The notes beneath the pieces were generated by a model that ran no database searches, was not told the DNA's origin, and saw only the letters and a program-made list of their open reading frames with translations. Shown here in pieces: positions 7,337-17,500 of a stretch of DNA of 35,152 nucleotides; within the stretch, counting starts at the first letter, position 1; each line of letters begins with the position of its first letter. The translations under genes were made by a program, and so were the position numbers. The stretch is taken from positions 1 to 35,152 of the forward strand of contig JAAYAK010000172.1 of NCBI GenBank assembly GCA_012719415.1. Reading direction: 5' to 3'. This DNA comes from Syntrophorhabdus sp. GTDB taxonomy: Bacteria > Desulfobacterota > Syntrophorhabdia > Syntrophorhabdales > Syntrophorhabdaceae.

Positions 7337-8614
7337 ATGGGTAAAGTCGAAGTCTTCGAGAACAAACGCCCCGTACTTGGGATCAACAGCCTTGGAAGGA
7401 TCGGAAAGCTGACGCTCTGGCATCACGTCGCTCGCAAGTACTTCCAGGAGATCGTCATCAACCTCGGTCGTGACGTGGGCAACGGCATCCCCGCCATCGC
7501 CCAGATCATCGAGAAGGATGCGACGTACGGAAGCATACATCGCTTTCTCTACGGCATTAAATCAAAGAGGATCATCGAGATAGTCGACGAGAAGAAGGGA
7601 AAGCTCCTTATCGACGGTATCCCTGTCACCATTTTGAGGGAAAACCGCAATCCCGCCGAGATCGGATGGCGCGACCACTCTGTCGACCTCGTCGTCGAGT
7701 GCACGGGCAAGTTCCAGGACCCCACCATAGCCGCTGACGACAAGGGCGGGTCCATACGGGGACACCTCGCAAGCGGGGCCAGGGCCGTCATCAACTCGTC
7801 GGCCTTCAAGATCAAGAACAAGGCCCTTTCGACTCCCGATGACTGCGTGACGCTCATCTACGGGATCAACCACACTGCTTTCGATTTCAAGAAACACAAG
7901 GTGCTCTCCGCGGCGTCCTGCACGACCACGGGCCTCGCGCACATGATAAAACCGCTCCTCAACACGGCAGCCACGAGCAAGATCCTCACCGCGTCCATGT
8001 CCACGGTGCACGCCGTAACGAATTCCCAGAGTATCCTCGACAAGACCCCGAAGGCCGGGGAAAAGGACATGAGGAAGAACCGCAGCACCCTGAACAACAT
8101 AATCCTCACCTCCACGAATGCCGCCGCGGCGCTCATTCAGGTCATACCGGAAGTGAAGGACATAGGGTTCATGGCCGATTCGATCCGGGTGCCGACGAAC
8201 ACGGAGTCCCTGATCGTTCTCAACTGCACCTTCCAGACGCGCGCGGGCGCCGACGGCAAGAAAGAGCCCGTGACCACCAAGCTGCTCAACGAGATCTACC
8301 AGAAGGCCGCGGACAACGACCCGGAACACCTCGTCATCTTCACCATGGAACAGAACGTCTCCACGGACCTCATCGGCACCGATGCCGCCATCGTCATCGA
8401 GGGCCAGTTCAATCACACAAGGACAGCCTTCATCGACGTAGACGTCGCCGGGATCCCCAACGTGCCGGAGGAGCTTCTCAAGGCAGCGCCCAAGGGCAAC
8501 ATTCGGGTCCCCGTGGTCCACGCGAAGATCTTCGGATGGTACGACAACGAATACGGCAGCTACACCAACAGAATGGGCGACCTCTCGGTATACGTGCACA
8601 AGAGCATGGCCTGA
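7337..8614 (+). CDS. gap: Glyceraldehyde-3-phosphate dehydrogenase, long divergent form
   Basis: The 425-residue product is about 90 residues longer than usual GAPDH (about 330-340) but keeps the catalytic set. Catalytic Cys195 is in SAASCTTTG and His225 in STVHAVT. ECTGKF, RVPT and a C-terminal WYDNEYG (usually WYDNEWG) are present. The nucleotide-binding start reads NSLGRIGKL rather than NGFGRIGRL. The usual SCTTNC reads SCTTTG, so the second cysteine is absent. The enzyme should oxidise glyceraldehyde 3-phosphate to 1,3-bisphosphoglycerate, or the reverse, in the cytoplasm. Cofactor preference cannot be told. AGGAGGT precedes the ATG, and a good promoter lies at 7160-7188. No other glycolytic gene is in the operon. 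The stop codon overlaps a 12-bp inverted repeat. Confidence 0.92.
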   Translation: MGKVEVFENKRPVLGINSLGRIGKLTLWHHVARKYFQEIVINLGRDVGNGIPAIAQIIEKDATYGSIHRFLYGIKSKRIIEIVDEKKGKLLIDGIPVTILRENRNPAEIGWRDHSVDLVVECTGKFQDPTIAADDKGGSIRGHLASGARAVINSSAFKIKNKALSTPDDCVTLIYGINHTAFDFKKHKVLSAASCTTTGLAHMIKPLLNTAATSKILTASMSTVHAVTNSQSILDKTPKAGEKDMRKNRSTLNNIILTSTNAAAALIQVIPEVKDIGFMADSIRVPTNTESLIVLNCTFQTRAGADGKKEPVTTKLLNEIYQKAADNDPEHLVIFTMEQNVSTDLIGTDAAIVIEGQFNHTRTAFIDVDVAGIPNVPEELLKAAPKGNIRVPVVHAKIFGWYDNEYGSYTNRMGDLSVYVHKSMA

Positions 8615-8638
8615 TCTTTTGTCCGAGGACAAAAGATC
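8613..8638 (+). terminator. 12-bp perfect inverted repeat at the GAPDH stop codon
   Basis: GATCTTTTGTCC (8613-8624) and its exact complement (8627-8638) are separated by 2 bp and overlap the TGA stop (8612-8614). It probably forms a 3'-end hairpin. No T-run follows directly; repeat element E begins 2 bp later. Confidence 0.6.
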
Positions 8639-8639
8639 C

Positions 8640-8754
8640 GGGTCATAGGTCATAGGTGACAGGTCATAGCAAGAACACGAGAAATGAGCGAAGGCTTGTC
8701 AAAACTGTGACCGAGACCCATGGCCTACTACCTATCACCCATTACCTGTGACCC
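8640..8754. repeat. Inverted tandem-repeat element E (7-bp unit GGTCATA)
   Basis: The left arm (8641-8668) has four 7-bp units, GGTCATA three times and GGTGACA once. The right arm (8727-8754) has four complementary-type units (CTACTAC, CTATCAC, CCATTAC, CTGTGAC). It separates the convergent GAPDH and dikinase genes. The right arm runs into the hairpin at the dikinase stop codon. Confidence 0.85.
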
Positions 8755-8775
8755 GGGCTTCGGCCCGGGTCACAG
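8746..8775 (-). terminator. 13-bp hairpin with TTCG loop overlapping the dikinase stop codon
   Basis: CTGTGACCCGGGC (8746-8758) pairs perfectly with 8763-8775 around the tetraloop TTCG (8759-8762); read on the minus strand the loop is CGAA. The dikinase stop codon (8770-8772) lies inside the stem, and the last 7-bp unit of element E forms part of the other side. No T-run follows at once, so it may act by stabilising the 3' end as well as by termination. Confidence 0.6.
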
Positions 8776-11700
8776 TGTTATCTTGTACGACTCTTCCTTT
8801 TCTATCTCGTGTTTGCCGAGGTAGACGGCGCCGGTCCATCCGTCTATGCTGATATAGTCCCCGCCCCTGATGGTGTTGCCGTCACAGGTGCTGTACGCCT
8901 CTGTCTCGTACACGTGAAGCTTCGAGAAACCCACGACACCAACCTTGTTGAGCTGGGGGATGGTGACGGCGGCGTGGGATGTGCCTCCTCCACGGGCCGT
9001 GAGGATGCCTTCCACCTTGAGGATGATCCCCACGTCATCGGGCACGGTGTCGGGCCTGATGAGGATGAGGGGCTCCTTTTCATTCTGGCGCCGGTAGCGT
9101 TCTATCTCTTCCTCGGAATAGACGACGCGGCCGGCGAGCGCCCCCCCGCTCACGCCGATCCCTATCCCGAGCTGAGACCTTTCGAGTTCCGGGCTGTCCC
9201 TAAATGAAACGACCTTGCCCGCCCCCCGCTGGACCATGTCCCGTGTCTGGAGGATGAAAAGACCCCTCGGACTTGCCGTCTCGAAGGTGAACTCGATCTC
9301 CTGGTGATTGAAGCGCTTCTCATAGACAAGGAATTCGGCGATGCGCACCAGTTCTCCGTATATCTCGGGAAAACGTTTCTCCAGGGATATCAGTGACTGT
9401 CTCTTCTCCGAGACCCTCTGTCTTTCCGATATGGGATAGGTCTCAACAAGGCCGGAAACGATATCATCGCCCTGGACGCCGAATATGAAATCACCGTAGA
9501 GCGCCACGTTCTGCGACGACCCCCGGGGGTCGCGGGTGAAGATGACGCCGGACCCGGAATTCTCGTTGAGGTTTCCGAAGACCATCGCCTGGACGATAAC
9601 GGCCGTGCCCCATTCGTCGGACACGTGCATCTGGTGACGGTAGATGCGTGCCTGCTGCGAGTACCAGGAGTCGAAGACGAGCATGATCGCCTCCTGGAGC
9701 TGCTTGTGAGGGTCGTTGCTGATAACGATGCCCCTGTCCTCCATCGCCTTCTTGTAGGAAAGGGCAAGTTGCCTCATCTGGTCGGGTCCGAACTGTATCT
9801 TCTTGGAAACACCGTACTTCAGCTTAAAGCTGTTCATGATCTCATCGAAGATGTTCCTCTCGAGACCCTGGAACATGCCCCATGTCTGAAGGAACCGCCG
9901 GTAGGAGTCCCAGGCCGCCCAGCGGTATTCCCTGAACCTGCTGAGGCCCTCGGCTATCGTCTCGTTGAGTCCCACATTGAGAAAAGAGTGCATCATGCCG
10001 GGCAACGAGATCGTGGCACCGCTGCGGACGGACAGAAGAAGCGGGTTGCGCGGATTGCCGAACTTCTTCCCCGTCACGCGTTCCAGCGACTGTATCTCGT
10101 TGTAGATGCGGGCGCTCAAGTCCTTGAAGATGTACTTGTACCCGATGACCGCCTCGTATCCCCGGAAGACCTCCGTCGTGATGATGAAACCGGGCGGCAC
10201 CGGAAAACCGAGGGACGCCATCTGCTTCAGGAAATACCCCTTGTTCCCGATGAGGACCTGGTTATCGATATCCTTCTTCTTCTCGTATATCGGAGAAATG
10301 GTCAGCTCCGGGATGTAGGCCATGACGAGGTTGAGGATCTGCTTGTTGTCCTTGAACTTCTCGAGTTCCTGACCGAGGGCCCTGGTGATGGAGTTTATGA
10401 AATTGTCGAAGACCTGAAGGCCGAAAGCCGAGGCAATGAAAGACCGGATGAAGTTCTCGGAGTCGCGGTAGATGACCTCCTGCCTCGATTGCCCCGTCCC
10501 ATCGCCATCCCCCTTCAGATCCATGATCTGGTCGATGATGACAGGCAGGTTCATCGCGTGGGCGTTGATGTAATAATCCCTGATGATATCCTGTATCTGT
10601 TTCGAGATGAACTGGAATATATCTATGTACTGATCTATGGAGAACTGCCGTATCTGGAGGGCGGCGGTGATGTATCTCATCTTGGACACGAGGCCCTCGG
10701 TCGCTATGCCGTCCACGTCCAGGGCCTTCACATAGAGCCAGAGATACTCATGGATCCTCATGAGGGTGCTCTTCGTTATGAACTTCAGATTGAGGGACTG
10801 AATGAGCTTGTCGAAGAGCATCGTCGCGAGGCTTTCAAGGCGAAAGGTGAGGCCCATGGCCTCGAACTTCTCTTCGCGGTATGTCCCGTACATGGACGGT
10901 ATGCCGGCGGCTATGTGCCTCTTGTGGTATATGTTCTCGAAATAATCCGTCTTCACGGGAGAAAGGACCTTTCCTTTCAGTCCCGCCAGCATGTCCAGAG
11001 TGATGTTGAGCGCCGCGTAGTGGTCCTTCCTCTTCAGCGCCCTTTTCAGCGAACGGATCCTGGGAATATCGACGATGCAGGATATCTCGAGGTCCCTCAG
11101 GAGGTCGATGTGCTGATGGTTGTATTTCTTGTATATGAGCTGATAGTACCGGAGCATGAGCCGCGCCCTTTCACGCTCCCTGTCGCTGATCCTGCGTATA
11201 CCCTTGACCTCCTTGAAGATCCTTGCCGCGTCCCATTCCAGGAAATTCCTCGGGTCTTCCTTGGCGCGGATGAGGAGGTTCTTGAAGGCGATATGAAGAT
11301 CGTCGAAAAACTCTCCTTCACTGTGGACCTGTTCGAAAACCTCCTCGGGAAGATGGGGCTTGATGTAAGACCTGTCTCCTGTGGCCCAGTACCGGAAGAT
11401 ATCCTCCGTGAAAGGGACGAGGAGGCTGTTGCTCTCCACGTGAGATTGCTTCCTCAGGAAAAATATGAGCTTGTCGTTGCGTGCCGACAACTCGTCGACA
11501 TTCGTCGACGTTTCCCTCAGCTCGCCTTCGGCGCCTATCTCCGTAAAAAAGATGGGAAAAAGCCTGAGAAGCTGTTTGACCAGGTTGTAGGAAGGGGTAA
11601 TGTCGGAGTTCAGGAACGCCGATATCTCCTTCTGGAAGAGGTCCGTGTCCTTGACGAAGACGCCCTGCAGTTTGAGATTGACGATGAGAGCGGAAAGAAG

Positions 11701-12981
11701 CCTCTTTGTCCACCGTGGCCTGAAACCGATTATCTTCAGCCAGGACCTGATATTCTCGATATGCGCCGGGTTGGCCTTGATCTGCCACTCCGACGTGGAA
11801 CCCGCGATGTCGGGGTACTGAAACCCGAACCCGATGAGTTCGTCGATGAAGGCATCCACGAGGGGATGGTTGTTCTGGTCGAAGACACCCCTGGCGAGGG
11901 TTGTGATGCAGTCGATTATCTTCGACTGGAACTGGCTGCGCCCGATGGTCCGTTTCATGGAGGAGAAAACCTTCTTCACGAACTCCTGAAGGTCCTGGTC
12001 CTGCGTCTGCTGAAAGACCTTTCCCAGGCATCGGTTGATCTCTATAAGGCCCGACGCGTGGATATCGATGAGGCCCGGCACGTTCAGGACGTGAAAGAGG
12101 AAGTCGAGTTTGACGAGAAAGCTTCTGCCGGTGAACACCCCCGACCGCTCCAGCTCATCGGCTACGAGAAGATACCCATTTACAATCTGGAAGTAATCGG
12201 GCATCTCGAGATAATCCCGAATGCCATCCGTTCCGGTGGCCACGGCGTCGTGGAGTCTGTCCACACGCTCGAGGAGCTCTTTCATGTGCCCGTGGCTCAA
12301 GGGAGAGACAAGCCTCCTGAACTCCATGGCCGCCGCTTCGTCTTCCCCATCGGACACGTACCACTCCGTCGGGTCAGGCTGCGTTGCCCAGAAGTCGTAG
12401 GTCTCCCGGAACATTATGTAGAGAAGATCCCTGAGGACAGGGAGTTCGACGGAGCACTCGTGCTCCCGCAGAAGCCCAAGCGTCGCCTTCAGATACGTCG
12501 ATGATTTCCTCAGGAACGGATGCCTCCCCTTGCGGGCAAATTCGAGGAGCGAGGAAAAAATAGAGGAGACAAGGCCGAGATTCCTTTCCAGTCTCCCGCC
12601 GCTCTTTCCGATGATCGTGTTGATGAACTCGAAGAGATACCTGACCGCGCTGTCCTGGACACGTTCGTCCCGGGCCAGGGAAATGGTATCCGTGTATATG
12701 TCGGAAAGAAGGGCAAGCGCCGCAAGACCATTGTCATGACGGTTGAAATCGTAGAAATCCCCGATGGAAAGACCCTTGAGCTGCGTCAGAACATACTCCC
12801 AGTTGACAAAGGGATGGTTCAGCTCGACAAGCAGATCTTCGAGACGCCTCAGGATACCGTAGTGCCCCTCCATGACCTCCATCAGGACCCGGTACTTCTC
12901 GGGTATCTCGACGGTCGCCCTCGTCCGCTCGAGATTGATCTCCAATGCCGTGGATTTAAATGTAGCGTCTGTGTTTTCCAT
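8770..12981 (-). CDS. Large PEP-synthase/PPDK-related dikinase without a PEP-binding barrel; substrate unknown
   Basis: The 1403-residue product has an unrecognised, mostly helical N-terminal region (about 1-890). It is followed by an ATP-grasp PPDK_N-type domain (about 905-1230) with GNKGYFLKQMASLGFPVPPG, LLSVRSGATISLPGMMHS and GVIFTRDP. A C-terminal swivelling domain carries the phosphohistidine motif GGGTSHAA with His1336. The protein ends soon after, so the TIM barrel that binds PEP or pyruvate in PpsA and PPDK is missing. The chemistry seen is ATP to phospho-His. The acceptor is unknown and may be held by the N-terminal region. Rifampicin phosphotransferase and glucan water dikinase use the same two domains with other acceptors. 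The ATG lacks a ribosome site; TTTAAT (12991-12996, complement) would give a near-leaderless transcript. Confidence 0.8.
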   Translation of the reverse strand: MENTDATFKSTALEINLERTRATVEIPEKYRVLMEVMEGHYGILRRLEDLLVELNHPFVNWEYVLTQLKGLSIGDFYDFNRHDNGLAALALLSDIYTDTISLARDERVQDSAVRYLFEFINTIIGKSGGRLERNLGLVSSIFSSLLEFARKGRHPFLRKSSTYLKATLGLLREHECSVELPVLRDLLYIMFRETYDFWATQPDPTEWYVSDGEDEAAAMEFRRLVSPLSHGHMKELLERVDRLHDAVATGTDGIRDYLEMPDYFQIVNGYLLVADELERSGVFTGRSFLVKLDFLFHVLNVPGLIDIHASGLIEINRCLGKVFQQTQDQDLQEFVKKVFSSMKRTIGRSQFQSKIIDCITTLARGVFDQNNHPLVDAFIDELIGFGFQYPDIAGSTSEWQIKANPAHIENIRSWLKIIGFRPRWTKRLLSALIVNLKLQGVFVKDTDLFQKEISAFLNSDITPSYNLVKQLLRLFPIFFTEIGAEGELRETSTNVDELSARNDKLIFFLRKQSHVESNSLLVPFTEDIFRYWATGDRSYIKPHLPEEVFEQVHSEGEFFDDLHIAFKNLLIRAKEDPRNFLEWDAARIFKEVKGIRRISDRERERARLMLRYYQLIYKKYNHQHIDLLRDLEISCIVDIPRIRSLKRALKRKDHYAALNITLDMLAGLKGKVLSPVKTDYFENIYHKRHIAAGIPSMYGTYREEKFEAMGLTFRLESLATMLFDKLIQSLNLKFITKSTLMRIHEYLWLYVKALDVDGIATEGLVSKMRYITAALQIRQFSIDQYIDIFQFISKQIQDIIRDYYINAHAMNLPVIIDQIMDLKGDGDGTGQSRQEVIYRDSENFIRSFIASAFGLQVFDNFINSITRALGQELEKFKDNKQILNLVMAYIPELTISPIYEKKKDIDNQVLIGNKGYFLKQMASLGFPVPPGFIITTEVFRGYEAVIGYKYIFKDLSARIYNEIQSLERVTGKKFGNPRNPLLLSVRSGATISLPGMMHSFLNVGLNETIAEGLSRFREYRWAAWDSYRRFLQTWGMFQGLERNIFDEIMNSFKLKYGVSKKIQFGPDQMRQLALSYKKAMEDRGIVISNDPHKQLQEAIMLVFDSWYSQQARIYRHQMHVSDEWGTAVIVQAMVFGNLNENSGSGVIFTRDPRGSSQNVALYGDFIFGVQGDDIVSGLVETYPISERQRVSEKRQSLISLEKRFPEIYGELVRIAEFLVYEKRFNHQEIEFTFETASPRGLFILQTRDMVQRGAGKVVSFRDSPELERSQLGIGIGVSGGALAGRVVYSEEEIERYRRQNEKEPLILIRPDTVPDDVGIILKVEGILTARGGGTSHAAVTIPQLNKVGVVGFSKLHVYETEAYSTCDGNTIRGGDYISIDGWTGAVYLGKHEIEKEESYKITL

Positions 12982-13027
12982 GAGAGATAGATTAAAGGAA
13001 AAATGGGAAAGAGTAAAGAGGGGGAAA

Positions 13028-14167
13028 CTATCTCTTCCCCACCACCTCGATCACCGTCACTTCCGGTGGGGTGAGGAAGCGTATCGGGGGGCCCCATGTT
13101 CCGGTCCCCCTGCTGACATAGAGGAGGGAACCGTTCTTCAGCGGGTAGAGGCCGGCGACCATGGGGAAAGATATGCGCGTTATATACTTGAAGGGATAGA
13201 TCTGCCCGCCGTGGGTATGGCCGGAGAGCTGGATGTCGAAGAACCCCTGAGATGATCCTGCCACGACGGGACGGTGTTTCAAGAACACGGTGAAAAGGTG
13301 CCGCGGCAACCCCTCGAGCAGGGATCTCTCCCCGGGCGAGTGGCGGCCCGACGACCTGTGTGCGGCATCATCGTCGACACCTGCCACGTTCATGATCCCA
13401 TCGATGGTGATGCCTTCGTTGCGGAGCATCCTGAACCCGGCTTTCCTGGTGAAATCCTCCGAAACCCCGACACCCGCGTAGAACTCGTGGTTTCCCATGA
13501 TCGCGTATTTCCCGTACCGGGGCTTGATGTCCCTGAGCATGTCGGAAAGACCGTTGATATTGTTGATCTGTCCGTCCACGAGATCGCCCGTCGACACGAC
13601 CATGTCGGGACGGGCCTCCCTCACGGCCGCCACCGCTCTCTCCAGCATCCTTTCCCTGTTGACGAGCCCGAGATGGATATCCGAGACCTGGACTATCGTC
13701 ACCTTTTCGATCCCGGCAGGGAGCTTGGACGTCTCGACGCGCACCCTCTCCGTGCGGACCGAAGCGGCCTCATGGTATCCGTACACCACTGTGAAGACCG
13801 ATACGGCGACAGGAACAAGGAAAAGAACCAGGTTCGAGCGCACCGTTGCCGGCAGCCCGACCTTGAAGAGCGACGCCGCGATGATAACACACAGTCTGCC
13901 GATATCGATGGCAAGGGATGCGATAAAGAAGATAAAGACCGCGCTCATCCAGATGTAACCGGCATAGGCGAACATTCGCGCGATGGATTCCTGCCCGCCC
14001 TGTTCGAGGGCACGGACAAAAAGGGGCATGAAGACACAGAAGAGGAGTATGAAACCGATGACGCAGCCCGTAAGCGGCCGGAACCGAAAGGCATACCATG
14101 CCTTTATGAAAACATACGCGTGAAGCGCCGTGTAGAGCGTGAAAAAGGTGATAAAGAAAAGACTCAT
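13028..14167 (-). CDS. Membrane-anchored metallophosphoesterase (YkuE/YaeI-like)
   Basis: The 379-residue product starts with four hydrophobic segments (about 3-27, 35-55, 68-95 and 111-130). A calcineurin-like phosphoesterase domain follows. Its metal-binding blocks are visible in order: VSDIHLG, TGDLVDG, MGNHEFY, LKHRPV and SGHTHGGQ. The domain probably faces the periplasm or the membrane surface. Relatives cleave phosphate esters, some of them of lipid intermediates, but the substrate here is not known. AAGGA lies six bases before the ATG. The dikinase gene follows after 46 bp, and the end of the efflux operon lies 93 bp upstream, so it may be partly co-transcribed with either. Confidence 0.85.
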   Translation of the reverse strand: MSLFFITFFTLYTALHAYVFIKAWYAFRFRPLTGCVIGFILLFCVFMPLFVRALEQGGQESIARMFAYAGYIWMSAVFIFFIASLAIDIGRLCVIIAASLFKVGLPATVRSNLVLFLVPVAVSVFTVVYGYHEAASVRTERVRVETSKLPAGIEKVTIVQVSDIHLGLVNRERMLERAVAAVREARPDMVVSTGDLVDGQINNINGLSDMLRDIKPRYGKYAIMGNHEFYAGVGVSEDFTRKAGFRMLRNEGITIDGIMNVAGVDDDAAHRSSGRHSPGERSLLEGLPRHLFTVFLKHRPVVAGSSQGFFDIQLSGHTHGGQIYPFKYITRISFPMVAGLYPLKNGSLLYVSRGTGTWGPPIRFLTPPEVTVIEVVGKR

Positions 14168-14260
14168 TTCGTATCCTTACATGCCGTCCTTATGCTCTTC
14201 CCGACAGAGCACGATCGTACATAAGATAAGCACCGGCCGGCTATTTCGCAAAGGGGGAGG

Positions 14261-14551
14261 TTAAATGGTTCCCTCGACCGTAAGGATAAAGGTCTTTATG
14301 CCCCCTTTCGGATGGGACCCCTTTAGATCCCGAAGGAATCCCGAAACCGTGGGAAGTTCTTCGTCGTTCACAACAACGGCGATGACGTTGTTCTTGCCGG
14401 GCCAGATGTTCGTGGCCAGTTTGGGCCCCGTTCCCGGCCCTTCTCCCAGGGTCTCTTTCCACTTCGTGTATCCGGAAACGCCGGCCTTCTTCAACGCCGC
14501 GACAAGCTCTTCATCGACGACATCGCTGTAGACAATGATCAGCATCTTCAT
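14261..14551 (-). CDS. PII-like protein of the PG0541 transporter-associated type
   Basis: The 96-residue product has a small alpha/beta fold with a PII-like start (MKMLIIVYSDVVDEELVAAL) and a glycine-rich middle loop (LGEGPGTGPKL). The gene begins 1 bp after the stop of the RND pump, so it is coupled to it. PII-like proteins sit next to many transporters and are thought to sense a small ligand and gate or tune them. The PG0541 family is found specifically beside RND efflux genes. The ligand is not known. Assignment rests on the sequence pattern, length and position; I could not run a profile. Confidence 0.75.
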   Translation of the reverse strand: MKMLIIVYSDVVDEELVAALKKAGVSGYTKWKETLGEGPGTGPKLATNIWPGKNNVIAVVVNDEELPTVSGFLRDLKGSHPKGGIKTFILTVEGTI

Positions 14552-14552
14552 T

Positions 14553-17500
14553 CTATCCGTCCTTCCGGGGAAAATATCTTTCTTTCATCTCGTCGAAAAG
14601 ATCATACGCCACGGGAATAACAACGAGCGTCAGGATCAGCGACGTGACAAGACCTCCAATGGTGGCAAGGGCCATGGGGGAGCGGGTTTCGGCACCCTCG
14701 CCGATCCCGATGGCGATGGGCAGCATGCCCATGATCATGGCGAAGGTGGTCATGAGAATGGGACGGAGCCTGACGGGGCCGGCTTCGAGGAGAGCGTCCC
14801 TCCGCGCGGCCCCGCGCTCCCTGAGTATATTCGTGTAGTCCACGAGGAGGATGGCGTTCTTCTTCACGAGGCCCATGAGAAGGATGAGCCCGATGATGCT
14901 GAAGATGTTGAGCGTCTTTCCCGTGACAAAAAGGGCGCCGAAAGCCCCTATAAGGGAGAACGGCATGGACAGAAGCACCGTGAAGGGATGTATGAAGCTT
15001 TCGAATTGCGCGGCGAGGACCATGTATGCCATGATCACGCCCAGGATGGCGGCGAACAGGAGATATCCGAAAGACTCCTTCATGGTGTCGGCCTGCCCCT
15101 TGTAGCTGCCTGAATACCCGGCCGTAAGCACCTTTGAGGATATGTCGTCAAGCTCCGACTTCGCCTGTCCCAGGGGTTTTTTCTCGAGGTTCGCGAAAAG
15201 GGTCACCGCCCGCTGTCGGTCGACGCGGTTTATGACGCTCGGACCGCCGCCTTCCTTGAGGCTCACGATGTTGGAAAGCATGACCAGTTTACCCTCTTTC
15301 GACCTGATGTAGATCTCGCCGATGTCCTCAGGATCGGTCCTGTTCTCAGGATTGAGCCTCACCCGAACATCATAGCGCCTTCCCCTCGCCTCGTCCTTGA
15401 ACTTCGTTATCTCCACCTCACCGCTGAGGAGAAAGTTGGCCGTCTCGGCCACCGTCGCCACGTCGACGCCAAGGTCGGCAGCCTTGTCACGATCGATGAA
15501 GACGCGGACCTCCGGCTTGCCCTTCTCAAGTGATGTGTCGAGGTCGACTATCCCCGGCAACCTGCCGAAGCGGTCGCGGATATCCCTCGTGTACGCCTCC
15601 AGTTTGTCCAGTTCCAGGCCGCGGATGCTGTACATGATGGCCACCTGTCTCTGTCCGCCTCCTATCATGGATATGTTCTCCACGGAAGCCTTCAGTCCCG
15701 GTATCTTCCTCAAGGCCCTGCGCATCTCGGCCTTGATCTCTTCCTGGGTCCTCCGGCGCTCCGATTTCGGAACGAGATTAACGGACAGGTTCGCCTTGTT
15801 CGTTTCCTTCGTACGTCCCCCACCCTGCGTATACAGAACGCTCCGGACCTCCGGGAACCTCTTCACGATCTCCTCGGCCTTGCGGTTCATGTGGTCCACC
15901 TCATCGACGGAATAATCGATGGGGGTCTGGAGCCGGATGACGAAGCGGCTCTGGTCTTCCGACGGAGTGAACTCCTTTCCGATGAAGAACATGAGACAAA
16001 GACCCAGAACGAATGTGCCCCCGGCGAAGACAAGCACCTTCGTCCGGTGGTAAAGGGCCCACGTGAGTACCCCGCGGTACCTTCCTTCGAGCCTCTCGTA
16101 GCTCCCTTCGAGGAGCGCCGAGAACCGTTGCAGTCTCTCGGATACGCGGCAGCGCTCCCCGATCCTTCGGACACATGCCGGCATTCTGACAGACTTTCCG
16201 GTACTGCTCCTGCCCTTCAGGTAGAGGGACGCCAGCATGGGCGTCAACGTGAACGAAACAAACCAGGAGACCATCACGGCAAAGACCACCGTCATACCGA
16301 ACTGGAAGAAGAAGCGCCCGATGATGCCCTTCATGAATGCCACGGGGATGAAGATGACGATGATGGCAAGCGTCGTTGCCGAAACAGCAAGGCCGATCTC
16401 GGAGGTGGCAAAGAAGGCGGCTTCCCTGGGTGTCATCCCCTCCTCGATATGGCGCTGGATATTCTCTATGACGATGATGGCGTCATCTATCAGAATACCA
16501 ATGGAAAGCGACAGGGCCAGCATGGACATGTTGTTGAAGGTGAAGCCGAAGGCGTTCATGATCGCGAAGGTCGAAACGACAGACGCCGGGATGGCCAGCG
16601 CGCTTATGATCGTCGTCCTGAAGTTCCTCAGGAAAAGAAGGACGGCCAGAATGGCGAAGAACCCGCCGTACACGAGGTGATGCTGGACCTCGTTTATGGA
16701 CCTTTTTATGAAGTTCGACTGGTCGAAGGCAATACCCAGGTTCATGCCGTTGGGCAGGAGCCGCGATACCTCTTCGAGTTCTTTCTTTATCCTCTCTATG
16801 ACCTCGACGGTGTTCGTTCCCGACTGTTTCTGGATACCGACCGCGACACTGGGAGCTCCATTATACCGGGAAATGGTCCGCTTCTCTTCCATGCCGTCCT
16901 CGGCGCGGCCGATGTCCCTCAGGCGCACGGGCGTTCCCTTGTAATACCCCAGTACCATCTCGTTGAACTGCTGGATCGTCGGGAACTCGCCCTTGACCTT
17001 GATGGTGTACTCTTTCGTCGCGCTCTCTATCCTTCCTCCCGGCAGCTCGACGTTCTCCCTCTGGAGGCATTTCATGACGTCATGGGCCGTCACGCCATAT
17101 GCCCTCAACCTGTCGTTGTCGAGCCATATGCGGGCCTGGCGGAGCCTCAGTCCATACAGTCGGATCGCACCGACCCCGTTTATCCGCTGGAGCTGTTCCT
17201 TGAGGACCTCATCGGCGTAGGTGGAAAGATCACGGATCGATCTCTGCCCGTGCAGGGCAAGCCACATGACGGGTGTCGCGTCGGGATCGACCTTCTCCAC
17301 GATGGGCTCGTCGATGTCACTCGGCAGCTTGGACCGTATCACGGATATCTTTTCCCTGACATCCTGCACGGCCAGGTCGATGTCTTTTTCGAGCACGAAC
17401 TCAACGGTGATGTTCGATGCCCCTTCCGTGCTCGATGAGGTGATCGTCTTGATGCCGCTGATGGTGTTGACGGACTCCTCGATCTTGTCCGTAACGTCGA

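Noticed and set aside
9625-12504. Long plus-strand open frame (959 codons) opposite the dikinase gene
   Set aside because: Same cause: an antisense frame with low-complexity composition, overlapping a gene with clear domains.
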